64,000 bases of DNA from Symbiodinium natans (lineage: Eukaryota; Sar; Dinophyceae; Suessiales; Symbiodiniaceae), in assembly GCA_905221605.1 (NCBI GenBank), contig CAJNDS010002220.1, forward strand, positions 215,871 to 279,870, written 5' to 3'. Numbering within the stretch: position 1 is the stretch's first letter; each line of letters begins with the position of its first letter. The notes under the pieces are model-generated. The model was not told the DNA's origin, ran no database searches, and saw only the letters and a list, made by a program, of their open reading frames with translations. Made by a program: the position numbers and the translations under genes. Shown one piece after another: positions 47,720 to 58,745 of this stretch.

Positions 47720-48800
47720 GTCAACCCATACTTAAACCGTAAGCCTTAAACCCTAAACCCTAAACCCTAAACCCTGGTTTCGCAGTTCATGGGTGTATCG
47801 CAGCTTCTGGGCTTGAAGTTGAGGAGGTTATGAACCCTACCCTCCCCCCTCCCCAGCAAACACTAGAGAGCCCTTGTGGCCCCATCAGCCTCATAGTTCA
47901 TGTTGGTTTAGGGTTTAGGGTTTAGGGTTCAGGGTTTCGGGTTTAGGGTTTAGGGTTTACGGTTTGGGGTTTAGGGCTTAGGGCTTATGGTTGTTCAGAG
48001 GAGGGTGGTGTAATTGAGGGTTCAAGGTCACATGTGTGGCTTGGGGTAAAGGTTCAAATTTCTGTTAAAGTTCCAAGGCGCTCCCTTTTTAGTTTGGAGC
48101 GCTGCCCCGGTACTTACCCTACCTCCTTGAAGGGGGGATTTCCGAAAATGGTGGTACCCTTTGTGGGGGTCCCTTTAAGAGGGTTCTATTCTATTTGGGG
48201 TAATTATAAAAGGGTTATCCCCAATTTGGGAGGGGCCTAAAATCCTGCTCAAAGATCTCTAGGGGTAATCTAAGCTACCGAACATACCCATTCCTACTAA
48301 TTGTTTAAGAACCCCCCAAAAATGTAAAACATACTCTTCCTTTTAGGAGCAGTATCGGGATGATTAGTTTGTGTTTTCTTTTGGAGTTCTTAAGCAAATA
48401 GTAGATTCTCATGGAATCGGCCATTCAAGATGCTCGTTGTGGGCTCGGCAAAACCCTGAAACTTAAACCTTAAACTTTAAACTTTCTTAAGCCTTAAACC
48501 TGAAACCCTAATCCCTAAGCCTGAAACCTTAGACCTCATAAACCCTAAACCCTAAACCCGAACTAAAAATCCTACACCCTCAGCCTTAAAATCTCAGCCC
48601 CCGCTCCAGTGGCTGCGCAACCAAAACCCTGAGCTCTCAACTCGCGGCGCAGGGTATTTGCAACGCTAAGCTTTAGGGTTTAGGGTTTAGGGTTTAGGGT
48701 TTAGGGTTTAGGGTTTAGGGTTTACGGTTTAGGGTTTAGGGTTTAGGGTTTAGGGTTTAGGGTTACGTACCCTGAACCCTAAACCCTGAACCTGTATGGG
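47720..48800. other. Telomere tracts and unique sequence
   Basis: CCCTAAA at 47748-47775, TTTAGGG at 47907-47985, AT-richer unique sequence 48240-48440, degenerate CCTTAAAC tracts at 48460-48560 and a TTTAGGG array at 48672-48765. Confidence 0.6.
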
Positions 48801-49610
48801 GGTTGAAGTTTATGACTAGGGTGGATGAATGTGTATATATTGTAGATGTCCGAGATTGGGTACCTTACCGGGATCCTTATTATAAGGGGATCCTACTATT
48901 GGGGTCTATCTTACTAGTGGTAGGTTTAAGTCGACCCTGCCGGGGTGAAGTCGTGCCAAGCCCATGTGCCGCAGTGTTTGGGCTTACTTTCCCATATCCC
49001 CAACATATCTTATATTACATCAGACCCAGAGTTTTGCGGTCTTGTAGTACTGTGCACATGGTTTTGGAACATTTCCGGATCGTTGTAACCCCGAAACTTC
49101 CGATGCATGAAACCATTGCAAGCATTCCCCGCAAGGCGGAAGTTGTCCCAATCCCAGTGTGCCCCTGGGGGAACGGCCCAGGTATTATTCTTTATATCAA
49201 AAGCCAGTGCCTTGCCTTACCTCGCGCGGGCCTCGCGCAAGGTCGCGCGACCCTCGCGCAGGGCCACAAATATGCCCCTCCCCAAAACAATTGATTTTCC
49301 TTCACACTGCATGCGAAGTTGCCGCAAAACCATCCGAAAAACCATGTGCCCCTGCAGTTTCGCAATTCAAAACCGCTTACAAATGCTGTTTTCAGGCTTC
49401 TCAACCCACTGTGCACAGCTCCGGTGCCATTTTTGTAAAAAGGCGCGAAAGCTCTCAAAAGCCATGTGCCCCTGGGGTTTCGCTGTTGCTGGGCCGACTT
49501 TACACCGCCTGGGGTGACTTCCTTCCTCTGCCTTGTTTTGCTGTGTGCCGCAGGGGTTGGGCCGACTTTACACCGGGTGGGTCGAGATAAACCCGGCGCT
49601 TGTAGGAGAC
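48800..49610. other. Array-free stretch with dispersed ATGTGCCCCTG repeats
   Basis: The longest part of the right-hand region with no telomere-like tract. It carries GTGTGCCCCTGGGG (49158), CATGTGCCCCTGCAGTTTCGC (49344) and CATGTGCCCCTGGGGTTTCGC (49464), and a direct repeat TTGGGCCGACTTTACACCG (about 49490 and 49556). Overlapping open frames of 136-163 codons exist in all three plus frames, which is more typical of chance in GC-rich sequence than of a gene. Confidence 0.5.
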
Positions 49611-50597
49611 CCCTAATTTCGTAAAAGCCCCTCCCATAGGGCTTGGGGCTTAGAGTGCTTGAACCTCAAAAAGTTTCAACTCCTCACTCCCGGTCCTTGA
49701 GAAGAAGCTTCCAGGTCAACACCACGAAGTGCGCCATGGACAAGGGTGCGGATTTCGGGCGAGCTCTTCCTTGTATGCCCTAAAACTTAAACCCCAAAAG
49801 ACGCAAGATTCATGAGTCTGAGACTGCCGAGAGATCGTTCTGATCCCTCCAATGAACGCGACACCAGAAACAATCTCAAGACCCGAAGACCAACAATTAT
49901 GACATCCAGTTTCTGGGGCAATCTTGGAGGCACTGTCCTTGCTGGGCACTCTGGACCCCACTTAGAAGGTTTTTGGGGCATGCGGTGGGTTTGCATGTGG
50001 GCTCGGTGTGTCAGATTTGTGACATACATATAAGAGCCTCAGACAGCGGGCTCCTGCGGTTTAGGGTTTTAGGGTTCTAGGGTTCAGGGTTCAGTCAAGG
50101 GATGAAGACTCGTACCCCTAAGGTTGTACCCATAAAGGTTCCGCGTAATGTACTCCGAATATGGCCCGTTGCTGCCTTAAGGATCTTTACAAGGATCCCC
50201 AAAAACCTAAGGGGTTTACGGTTTAAGGTTTAGGATTTAACTAGGGGTACAACCTGAAGGGTCCAAGGAACAAAAACCTTAGGTTCAGGGTTTAGGGTTG
50301 CGGCTTCGAGTGCTGCGCAGAGCAAGACCTGATGGCATGTAGCCGGTGGGTTTAGGGTTTAGGAGGGTTTAGGGTTTAGGGTGTAGGATTTAGGGTTGAG
50401 CCCTAAACCCCAAACCGCCTAGAGCTTAGTGTTTTACGCGCCGAGCCTCAGTCTTCGACGCTTCTGCTGGTTCAAGTACTTGCAACATGGCGCAAGCGAA
50501 ATTATAGAGCGGAAGAGGGGCGCAGAGGGCGTGGCAAAGCCGTATGCAGCTGGATAGCCACGATGCTTGCATACATATCTATACATATAAACTAATA

Positions 50598-50628
<31 letters not shown>

Positions 50629-51040
50629 AGATGTAGATATTATGTATAAAGATAATGCGCATACGTGTAAAACATTGCAGAATACGTAGAGAAAAGTTCT
50701 TGCATACAAGCAAGCTAAATATTTGCGAAATTGTCATGGACATTTCGCGTGAACATAAGAACAGCGAGCTGCCACAGTCCTTCAGATCCCCCTGACCCCA
50801 CGCAGTGCGCACCAACCACGCTCGACCTCTATGCGAGGCCGAAGCCAGAAGTCATAAACCCCATTAGCCTTGAAACCCCAAGCTCTGAACCATAAGCTCT
50901 GATGACGCTCCCAAGCCCTCTCAACCCCAAACTCTACACCCTGCGCACGAAACCCCAAACCCTAAACCCCAAGCCCTAAATAACCCCATACAACCCAACA
51001 CCCCAACCACCCTAGCCCCACATCCCCAGACCCTAAGCCC
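49610..51040. other. Mosaic stretch, no supported exon
   Basis: Foldback repeat GACTCGTACCCCTAAGG...GGGGTACAACC (50098-50260), small TTTAGGG tracts (50285-50395), an AT microsatellite (50594-50640) and degenerate CCCCAAACC tracts (50860-51020). Confidence 0.55.
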
Positions 51041-51045
51041 CAAAG

Positions 51046-51099
51046 CACGTCCGCCTCCTGGGCTTCTCTGGCGGCTGGGTGGAGGTCACCTTTGACATG
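51046..51099 (+). CDS. Candidate exon, unknown protein
   Basis: Acceptor AGCCCCAAAG after CCCTAAGCC units; frame HVRLLGFSGGWVEVTFDM; donor GTCTTG; phase 0 at both ends. TTTAGGG-type units from about 51141. Confidence 0.48.
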
Positions 51100-51381
51100 G
51101 TCTTGGCCTTAGAATGTCGATGTTTCTGGTTTCTTTCTTTCGGGTTAGGGTTCAAGGGGGTTTAGGGTTTAGGGTGTGGAGGTCCCGGGTTGCAGGGTTT
51201 AGGATCTGAAGGTTTAGGGTTTGGGGGTTTAAGTGTTCGAGGATTTTGGAGGGGGGGGGGCTTATAGGGATTCTTCAGGTTTTTGTGCTCAGGGTTTGTC
51301 AGATCTTTCGATACCTACCGCACTCCTGCTCCTAAGTTTCGGGATTTGAGGGACTTGAGGTGCATGATCGGGGTGCTTCAG

Positions 51382-51463
51382 GGTTTAGGGTTTAGGGTTT
51401 AGGGTTTAGGGTTTAGGGTTTAGGGTTTAGGGTTTAGGGTTTAGGGTTTAGGGTTTAGGGTTA
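51382..51463 (+). repeat. TTTAGGG array
   Basis: About 12 perfect units. Confidence 0.97.
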
Positions 51464-51624
51464 ATTCCCGAGTTTCTATTGGTCTTGAGGTTTCGGGGCC
51501 CTCTGAGGGCTTAGGGGGGCTGAGGGTATTTCAGGCTCTGGGGCTTAGTAGGGATTCAGGCTTATGGCAGAATGAGGGGGCAGCAGGGCTTCCTAGCGGG
51601 CGGAGTTTCAGGTTTAGGCCTTGG

Positions 51625-51783
51625 GTTTAGGGGGTTTAGGGGGTTTAGGGGGTTTAGGGGGTTTAGGGGGTTTAGGGGGTTTAGGGGGTTTTGGGGGTTT
51701 TGGGGGTTTTGGGGGTTTTGGGGGTTTTGGGGGTTTAGGGGGTTTAGGGGGTTTAGGGGGTTTAGGGGGTTTAGGGGGGTAGG
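51625..51783 (+). repeat. 9-bp array TTTAGGGGG with TTTTGGGGG core
   Basis: About 17 units of 9 bp: TTTAGGGGG on both sides of five or six central TTTTGGGGG units. It creates artificial Gly-Phe-Arg and Asn-Pro repeats in open frames on the two strands. Confidence 0.95.
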
Positions 51784-52298
51784 GTTCACAACATCCGTTG
51801 CCGACGCCCGAAACCCTGAACCTGTTTCAAGGGATGGATGGAGGAAGCATCGCTATGCCCTTACCTTTGCCCCCAACCCTCTTCCCCTCCTCCCGTCCCA
51901 CCAGCAAAAATGCGAAACCCCAAACCCTCAAGCGCCAGAGCCCAAACCCATGGAATGAACAGTGATGGCTCTTCCGCACGCAAAGCACGCAACCCTTCAC
52001 CAGCACGCCTAAACCCCTCAGCCAAGCCCTTAGCCCTAAGCCCCGATACTGATTCACCACCCCTAAAGTCTTGCCCTCCTAACGCCCTCCTTACATCCGA
52101 AAACTACCCCCATGCCCGAAACCCTAAAGCCGAATCCCCCAAACTGGAATTCCCTTCCTCTCCCCCCACCCCCCGGTAACCTGTTTGATGCCCTGAACCC
52201 CCCCCCAGCCCTAAACCTTAAACCCTTCAAACCCTAGAGCCTAAACCCCAAAAAACTAAAATCAATCGACCCTCAAAGCCCTAAACCCTAAACCCTAG

Positions 52299-52358
52299 AC
52301 TCTACGAGCCTCATGAGGCGAAACTGCAGTCGGCCTGCCAGATTCTAGGCCTGTCGTG
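52299..52358 (+). CDS. Candidate exon, unknown protein
   Basis: Acceptor AAACCCTAG at the end of CCCTAAA units; frame LYEPHEAKLQSACQILGLSW; donor GTCAGG. Function unknown. Confidence 0.45.
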
Positions 52359-52359
52359 G

Positions 52360-53340
52360 TCAGGGGATTGAAGTTTCGGGGTTGGCAAGGTGCCGCTCTT
52401 TAAGGGGATCGTTACTTCGGGTTTAGGGTTCAGGGTTTAGTGCCTACGGTAGTTACAAGTCTAAGGAGGAGAGAGAGAGAGAGAACAAAAAAATGAATAG
52501 ATTACATTCACATAATGAAAAATTGCACTTATTGAGTTTTTTTGAGTTACACCTGAATCAGGGTCAGAAATACCAGCAGATGCTTAAGGGGTGGTGTTGG
52601 GTTGCTCCCTATTCAACTTCTACGGCAGCAAGCATTTGTAATTACAGTATGATGTAAGCCGCCCATTGAACACTACTGCTGCTGCTGCTGACAAGGGGGG
52701 AACATGAGTCGGTCTTCCGAAGCCCGATGAAACCCCAAACCCTTACCTCCCCGGAGACCAATTCCAGTCGAGCTGCTGCATGCACTCTCTCACGAGCACT
52801 ACAGACACCGCCTGTTTTCCCATGCCTTGTGGCGTTGAGTGCTTGGGGCTTAGGATTTTGGGGGCTTAGGGTGGAAGGCCTCCACATAACACGCGTGCAT
52901 TTCCTGGCCTCTCATCTCAGGCCCCGAGACCGATCCACCGCAATGCCCCTAAGTATAAGCCCATCGTAGGCACATCGGCAGTCTTTTCTTTACTCTAAGT
53001 TGGGGGGGGGGGGGGGGGGGGAGGGTTAGGACTTGGAGTACATTTTGTTCAGTGGAAACTACAATCGTATGCCCTAGAGACCTAAAACCCAAACCTTGCT
53101 AGGTTGATGAGGTGTGGCGTAGATCACCTCCCCACCATCCTAAACCTTACTTGGAGGTTCAGGGCACTTATTAGCCAATTCTAACTGTACGTATAATCCA
53201 GATTATACGTACCAAATCAGGGCACTTAAGGGGCTTACAAGTGGCTTGTGAGTACAGGTATAGTTGGTATAGTTGGTTAATAAGTACCATGAACCTTGAA
53301 GTAAAGCCTAAGCCAAGCAAACACAGAATCCCCCGCGCCA
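52360..53340. other. Mostly unique stretch, no supported gene
   Basis: GA run 52471-52484, CTG run 52675-52690, poly-G 53003-53022 and a CTTGGAGG foldback at 53150-53301. Open frames near 52730 are unconvincing. Confidence 0.5.
53150..53301. repeat. CTTGGAGG foldback element with TA on both sides
   Basis: CTTGGAGGTTCAGGGCACTT and an inverted right end CCATGAACCTTGAAG; also an inner palindrome ACGTATAATC/GATTATACGT. TA lies at both borders, as expected of a TA target duplication. Confidence 0.8.
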
Positions 53341-53341
53341 G

Positions 53342-53415
53342 GCATACGCGATGAGAGCTACCTCCCGAAGTTCTCCAAAGACGACATCGAGAAGATTCGG
53401 CGGAAGACTAAGGAG
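53342..53415 (+). CDS. Exon of a Lys-rich protein, left of an introner-like element
   Basis: Acceptor CCCGCGCCAG, frame RDESYLPKFSKDDIEKIRRK, continuing TKE. The inferred donor GC at 53416 comes from the AGGC target duplication of the next repeat. Charged, probably helical; no domain recognised. Confidence 0.58.
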
Positions 53416-53417
53416 GC

Positions 53418-53531
53418 CTTTGTGGTGCTTTACTGGAACTTTAGATCTGTAGCCTTTTTGGGGTTTACTGGGTTTCTTAATAAAGCAGCTAAACGGTTAA
53501 TTTTTTTACTACCCTCCTAAGTGCAGCCAAG
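53418..53531. repeat. CTTTGTGG element, copy 1 (introner-like)
   Basis: 114 bp from CTTTGTGGTGCTTTACT to AAGTGCAGCCAAG, flanked by AGGC on both sides (53414-53417 and 53532-53535). The GC of the left copy and AG of the right copy bound a 118-bp GC-AG intron (53416-53533) whose removal gives back one AGGC. Two more copies are at 56765 and 63857. Confidence 0.82.
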
Positions 53532-53533
53532 AG

Positions 53534-53605
53534 GCCTTCATGTCAAAAAGACGTCGTGCCTCTTCAGCGTGGGCTTCTTCAAGTCTGCTTCTGCTTCTGC
53601 TTAGG
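53534..53605 (+). CDS. Possible exon right of the introner-like element
   Basis: Joined to 53415 the frame reads KEAFMSKRRRASSAW. The Ser/Leu-rich continuation is less convincing and the right border is unknown. Confidence 0.35.
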
Positions 53606-53609
53606 AAAA

Positions 53610-54295
53610 TTGCGTAGCATAGCTGTCTAATCACCTCTTCCTTGCATTAACACGTGCCCCTAATTACAAGACACTTTCCGCAGAATCCTGACGAAACCGA
53701 CCCCACCTTTTAAACCCTGTTCAAATTAGGGGGATTGTTCAGGGTCTCAAAGACTTTCAAGCCAATCTAAGCCAATCTAAACCCCATCCCAAAAGATGGC
53801 ATAAGGATAAGAAGATCCCCCTAATAATAGAAACACATTTCGAGTTTCTTTTTGGGGAGGGAGGGGGGGCCTTTAATGGGGGATGCGATTAGATAAAATC
53901 TTGACACAAGCTCCTGGCCTGAGAGGTTTGCCGGCAAAACTTCCACACCCGCGCATTTGCCGAGATGCCCTCCCCGAAACGAAATCAACCCAAATGCTAA
54001 ACCCCATAATGCCCCAATACGTACCCAATAGCCGCGTACCCCCTTCCCCTGCCCTAAAGCCCCACCCCTACCACCCACCCCCCTCAAGATATGAAAGTCA
54101 CACCACACAGACCAGACACAGGCACACAGACACACTGACACAGGCAGAGACAGACCTCACACACATACCCACACGGACACAGAGACGCCATTCCACCCAC
54201 CCACCCACCCAGAGAGAGAAAGAGTGAGAGAGAGGGAGAGAGGGAGAGAGAGAGAGCGAGCGAGCGAGCGAGCGAAAGAGAGAGCAAGCTTGTGT
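53610..54295. other. Unique stretch with CA and GA runs
   Basis: CACACAGAC-type sequence 54095-54190 and GAGAGA/GCGAGCGA sequence 54210-54285 just upstream of an exon acceptor. No supported gene. Confidence 0.6.
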
Positions 54296-54300
54296 GCCAG

Positions 54301-54363
54301 GTGTACAAGGCCAGCCAGAAAGAAGGCAAGGTCAACAAAGCCAAGGAGGCCGCTTCCAGGGCG
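54301..54363 (+). CDS. Exon of a Lys/Ala-rich protein
   Basis: Acceptor CTTGTGTGCCAG, exactly 21 codons (VYKASQKEGKVNKAKEAASR, then A), donor GTTTCGGG. Phase 0 at both ends, so it can join the exon at 55245 directly. Confidence 0.62.
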
Positions 54364-55244
54364 GTTTCGGGTTTTTGTTGGACATGTTTTTTCTTGGAGT
54401 TGAGTGTTTAGGGTACAGGGTTTTAGGGCACCTACTTCTACAAAAGCCCCGGTATCCCTGAATTGCGCCACTTGGAGTACGGGTGTGTTTTTTTTGTGGA
54501 AGTGGCGTAGGATCTCTCAGAATTCCAGGAGGGTCCCAATCTCGAAGCTCCATGGACGCTCCGATGTGCTTGTCTTTTGCTAAGTTCCCAGCACCCGAGA
54601 CCCTCAGAGACTGGCGCCCCCTAAACCCTGACCCGAAAGGCTCACACCAACAAAACCTTATGTACACAAGATAGCATGGTCTGCGCGGTCACACCAACAA
54701 AACCTTGTGCATATAGTGCAGATATTTATGCACTGTTACGATTTTTTCAATATTAATACTAGTCTTGTATGTATATATGTATATATATATATATAAAGGG
54801 ATGGTTTTGGCGAGACCCGAATCCTTTAACCCTGTTTGGTGGCAAATCGAACGTCAGATTCAAGACACTCGAACTACCACCAGGGTTTCGGTTTCAGGGC
54901 GAAGCTCGCTAAGCCCTAAACCCTAAACCTTATACCCTTATACCCAAACCCTAAACCCGACACCCAACCCACATAGAGCCTTGGCTCAGCAGTTCAGCAG
55001 TCAGGACTTCACAACATTCGTGTAAGTCATCAAGCCGAAGTCCTTTATCAAGTCCTACTGTGTGGCCCATGGAGGGCATACCCCAAAACCCTAAACCCTG
55101 CCTCCTAAACCCTTAACCCCAAGCCCTAAAGCCCAGGTTAGGGATTAATTACAAAAGCCTAAACCCTAAACCCTGCCCCCCAAACCCTTAACCCCAAGCC
55201 CTAAAGCCTATGTTAGGGATTACAGGGTTTAGAATTCCAATCAG

Positions 55245-55340
55245 GTCTTGGATGCCTGGAAGGTGGTCGACGCTGCCTTTGCAGCTGTGAAGGCTCGACG
55301 GGCCCCCAGCTCCAGCAAGCACCGCGGCTGCTATTTGAAG
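55245..55340 (+). CDS. Exon of a Lys/Ala-rich protein
   Basis: Acceptor TTCCAATCAG, exactly 32 codons beginning VLDAWKVVDAAFAAVKARRA, donor GTTTCGGG in phase 0. CCCTAAA units precede (55085-55205); TTTGGGG-type units follow (55365-55480). Confidence 0.65.
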
Positions 55341-55344
55341 GTTT

Positions 55345-56529
55345 CGGGCCTTTGCAGTTTGCAATTTGGGGTTGGGGTTTGGGGTTTTGAGTTTGCGGTT
55401 TGGGGTCTAGGGCTTTGGTTTTAGTGTCGGGGGTTGGGGGTTGGGGGTTTTGAGTTTGTGGATTAGGGTTTGGGGTTTGGAGGTTCATGTAGCCCAGACG
55501 CAGGACGTACTGGTGACACTACAAGCAGGAGCAAAAAGACTAGCAACACTCGAACACGATCTATATTAAAACTTCTACTAACATCCGATACCCATACGGA
55601 TAACAAGATACCATTCGAACATTGCCCCTGCGGAGGGGCGCGTGCGGTCTGAGGGATTTTGTCTGGCCTCTTTGTATGGGATTTAGGTTTATGCTAGCTA
55701 CCGCAACAAAGAGGTACTAATTTACTACATAACCTTGTTGCGGTAGATTGTAAGGTCCAAGAACCCAGTTAGGCCCAAGGCGCTTTGTGCGAAGAGCCTC
55801 TCGAGATTTTGCTCTAGGAGTTCGGCGCACGATCGAACAGAGGTGTGAGTACTTCAGTAGGTATTTGACATTAGGGTTTAGGGTTTAGGGTTTAGGGTTT
55901 TGGGGCTTAGGGTTTAGGGTTTAGGACTTGTGGTGTAGAGTTTAGGGTTTAGGGTTTGGGGCTTAGGTTTTAGGGTTTAGGATTCGGGCTGAGAGCTCTG
56001 AAGCCCCATAATAAGGGCACGAAGCTCAGGCACGGCTCCAGTAGTCAGCAGGCTGCCTCCAGCAAGGACTCCGAGAGCTGTTAGGCAGTTAGTCCCCAAT
56101 GGTGCTGTTTAGGGTTTAGGGTTTAGGGTTTGGGGTTTGGGGTTTAGGGTTTGGGGTTTAGGGTTTAGGGTTTAGGGTTTGTCCAGCTACGGGATATGGG
56201 GATGGAAGTAGGGTTGACATGAAGGTTCATGTGGAGTTTTAAGTAGAGCTGTCTTTCTTAACTAGGCCGATGAGCCAAAGGGGCTTTGGAGGTGTAGGAG
56301 GGTGTGGGGTAGGGTTTCAGGTGTTTTTTTGGTGAGAGGTTGACAAAAGTGCGATGTGGGAGTCAACTCTACTCAATGTGGATACCCAGGAGCCTCGAGG
56401 CCTGCACACCTACGTTTCAGCATTTGGGTGACCCTTTTTCTCCCCAAGCCTAAAAACCGGTAGGAGGTGTCAAGCCCCAATTAGGCCCCGAACCCGAAAC
56501 CCTAGACCCCAAACCCCAAAACCCTTAAC

Positions 56530-56567
<38 letters not shown>

Positions 56568-56630
56568 ACCCCAACCCTAAAACCCTAAAACCCTAAACCC
56601 TACAACCCCAAAAACCCTAAACCCCAAAAA
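55345..56630. other. Mosaic stretch with telomere-like tracts
   Basis: TTTAGGG tracts at 55872-55925, 55940-55985 and 56108-56180; a possible exon at 56017-56085 (GTKLRHGSSSQQAASSKDSE); 37 consecutive C at 56531-56567; CCCTAAAA units after it. Confidence 0.55.
56531..56567. repeat. Poly-C run of 37 bases
   Basis: Uninterrupted C run between telomere-like CCCTAAA pieces; its length may be an assembly estimate. Confidence 0.95.
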
Positions 56631-56637
56631 CCCTAAG

Positions 56638-56700
56638 TCCGCAATGACCTTATTGCGAAGAGCTCGGCCAGGAAAGCCATGGCGAAAACGGGCACCACGC
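56638..56700 (+). CDS. Possible exon of the Lys/Ala-rich protein
   Basis: Acceptor AACCCTAAG, frame RNDLIAKSSARKAMAKTGTT. CCCTAAA units upstream. Donor not clear. Confidence 0.42.
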
Positions 56701-56764
56701 CTCTGATAGCACAGAACTCAGGGCAGTGCTTTTTGTTTGGAGTTCTTCTGAAGGGCTTATTTAC

Positions 56765-56876
56765 CTTTGTGGTGCTTTACTCTAACTTTAGATCCTTAGC
56801 CTTTTTGGCTTTATTGGGTTTCTTAATCATGCAGCTAAAAATTTAGTTTTCAACTACCCTCCCAATTGCAGCCAAG
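56765..56876. repeat. CTTTGTGG element, copy 2
   Basis: 112 bp, very similar to 53418-53531. Flanks TTAC and ATAC agree at three of four positions, so the target duplication has decayed or is imperfect. Confidence 0.78.
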
Positions 56877-57051
56877 ATACTTATATGGTCACTTCTCATA
56901 ATGATCGTCGCTTTTGGGGTACCCTAAATAACAGGGGCCGCCTTATAATAAGGGCCCCAGGAGGGACCATAATTTTGAGAAGTGCTCGAGAGGCTTTAGC
57001 GTCCAGGGTGGAAGGTTGGATCCTGGCGGATACTCTAAGCCCTAAACCCTA

Positions 57052-57181
57052 CTTGAAGGTTCAGGGTACTTCTTACCCAATTATGACTGTACTTATTACC
57101 CAAGTTACAACTGCATTGGGGCACTTAAGGGGCTTAGAAGTGGGTTATAGGTACAGATATAATTACTTCTGAACCTCCAAG
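57052..57181. repeat. CTTGGAGG foldback element with TA on both sides
   Basis: 130 bp, CTTGAAGGTTCAGGGTACTT to CTGAACCTCCAAG, TA at both borders (57050-57051 and 57182-57183). Confidence 0.8.
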
Positions 57182-57189
57182 TACAAGGG

Positions 57190-58290
57190 ACTCCATGGAG
57201 CCTAGCGGCAAAGAGGCACGGACTTCGAGACCTGTAGGTATATAGAGAGGCTTGTTGAGAAGCAACTTAAAATGCCTCACTTGAAGTACAGGGGCCGAGA
57301 GAACCGCCCCCCCTCCATATTCCGAGTCTCAAGCTCACCAATTCCTATACCGTCAGCCCGGTTTGATGCGAACGCCGAAGCCTGAAGCCTACCAGCCCTA
57401 CACCCGAACTTCCCAAACCCTGAACCCTAAATGCCCTGACTGCCCTAAACCCTGATTCAAACTCCGAAAGCTAAGCTCCAAGGAAATCCACCCCGGGAGC
57501 CCCAACCTCCTCATGCAAAAGAGATTGCTTCCTCATCCATGCAATTTTTGGGTTTAGGGTTTAGGGCTAGGGCTTAGGGTTTACGGCTGCTGAGAGGGAG
57601 CGATTGGGCCTTTGTTAAGCAGGGTAGAAGTTCCATTGGCCGCGAAATTCTGTAAACCCTAAACCCAGAGCCCAAGATTCACTCAGCCCTTTGCGGTACC
57701 GAAACTCCCCTCCCACTAACTCGTCAGTGGGTACTTGCTGGCGGCGGCAGGGTGCGCGTGAGCCTTTAAGTTTAGGGTTTGTCGGGTTGGACCTCCCTTT
57801 TCCGAGGCGCATCCAACAAACGGAAAGCGGAAGCCTTGGACGAGGCGCGCCTCGAAAGAGTGGGGCGGGGGAGGATTTAAGGTTTATGGTTTAGGGTTTA
57901 GGGCTCAGCGTTTTCTTTAGGGATTCCGACGACCACATAGCTCTGATTCAAATAGGGCCTGCCTTCAGAGTTCAAAGCCACTTTCATGTAGGTTGTTACT
58001 GCATCTAGACCCTTGACTCATAAGATCCTTAAGGAACCTTCGTGCCAAAGCCATAGCCCTAAACCCTGAACCCTAAATTGCTGTTCAGGTAGAGTGTACG
58101 TAGGGTTTCGGCTGGACTGGAAGCCCTGAAGCCTGCCTCCCAAACACAGGGTTTAGTGCAGGGTTTAGGGTTTTGGGGTTTCGCCAAACCGCAGATCACT
58201 CAACGAACCCTAAATCCCAGAAACCCGAACCCCAAACCCCAAACCCCAAACCCTAACCCTACACCCCAAGCCTCAAGACCCCGGAACAAC
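57190..58290. other. Mostly unique stretch, no supported exon
   Basis: Small TTTAGGG tracts at 57549-57585 and 57885-57905, CCCCAAA units at 58228-58270. Open frames at 57615-57894 overlap on both strands and are doubtful. Confidence 0.5.
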
Positions 58291-58295
58291 CCCAG

Positions 58296-58380
58296 GCGGC
58301 CACGGAACGGGAAAAGGCCGCAGCTCTCAAGCGGGCTGCTGAGAAAGCAGCCGCGGCAAAGAAGGCGGCCAACAGCCCTT
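58296..58380 (+). CDS. Exon of the Lys/Ala-rich protein
   Basis: Acceptor GGAACAACCCCAG, frame AATEREKAAALKRAAEKAAA, continuing AKKAAN. Strongly helical (E/K/A heptad-like). The segment EKAAALK recurs in the exon at 59617, suggesting exon duplication. The right border is either GTGTAA (58381) or a GC donor at 58364. Confidence 0.6.
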
Positions 58381-58588
58381 GTGTAACCCTAAGCCCTCAA
58401 CCCTAAACCCTAAACACAAATTCCTAAACCCTAGCCCTAAACCCTGAACCCTGCACCCTGAACCCTAAACCGCCTACCTTACGAGCCAAAGCTACTTTCT
58501 TGTAGGTTACCTAATATTCCTATGAGGGGTTAGATAGTAAGAGCCTACCAAAAATACCCTAAGGACTGAAGCCTACATCTCAAGGGAT

Positions 58589-58745
58589 TAAGACTCGTAC
58601 CCTTGAGAATGTACCCCTAACAGGTTCCCTATGTACCCCTGAGAGGTTCCCTTAATATGCTCCGCATATGCCCTTACCCACCGGGTGCCAAACCCAAGGG
58701 CACAACCTTTGAGGTCCAAGGTAGAGTCCTATGAAAGTCCTATAC
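58589..58745. repeat. GACTCGTACCCTT foldback repeat
   Basis: AAGACTCGTACCCTTGAGAATGTACC is matched at 50103 and more loosely at 61448-61600; inner CTCCGCATATGCCC and CCAAGGGCACAACCTTTGAGG recur at 38500-38560. Confidence 0.6.

Noticed and set aside
49107-49590. Two overlapping frames of 136 and 143 codons
   Set aside because: Overlapping open frames in the same stretch, internal repeats and no domain; more likely chance in GC-rich sequence.
51562-51958. Gly-Phe-Arg and Asn-Pro repeat proteins on the two strands
   Set aside because: They come from the 9-bp TTTAGGGGG array and have no independent coding signal.
53883-54471. Frames rich in Leu/Ser or Thr/His
   Set aside because: They translate CA and GA simple repeats.
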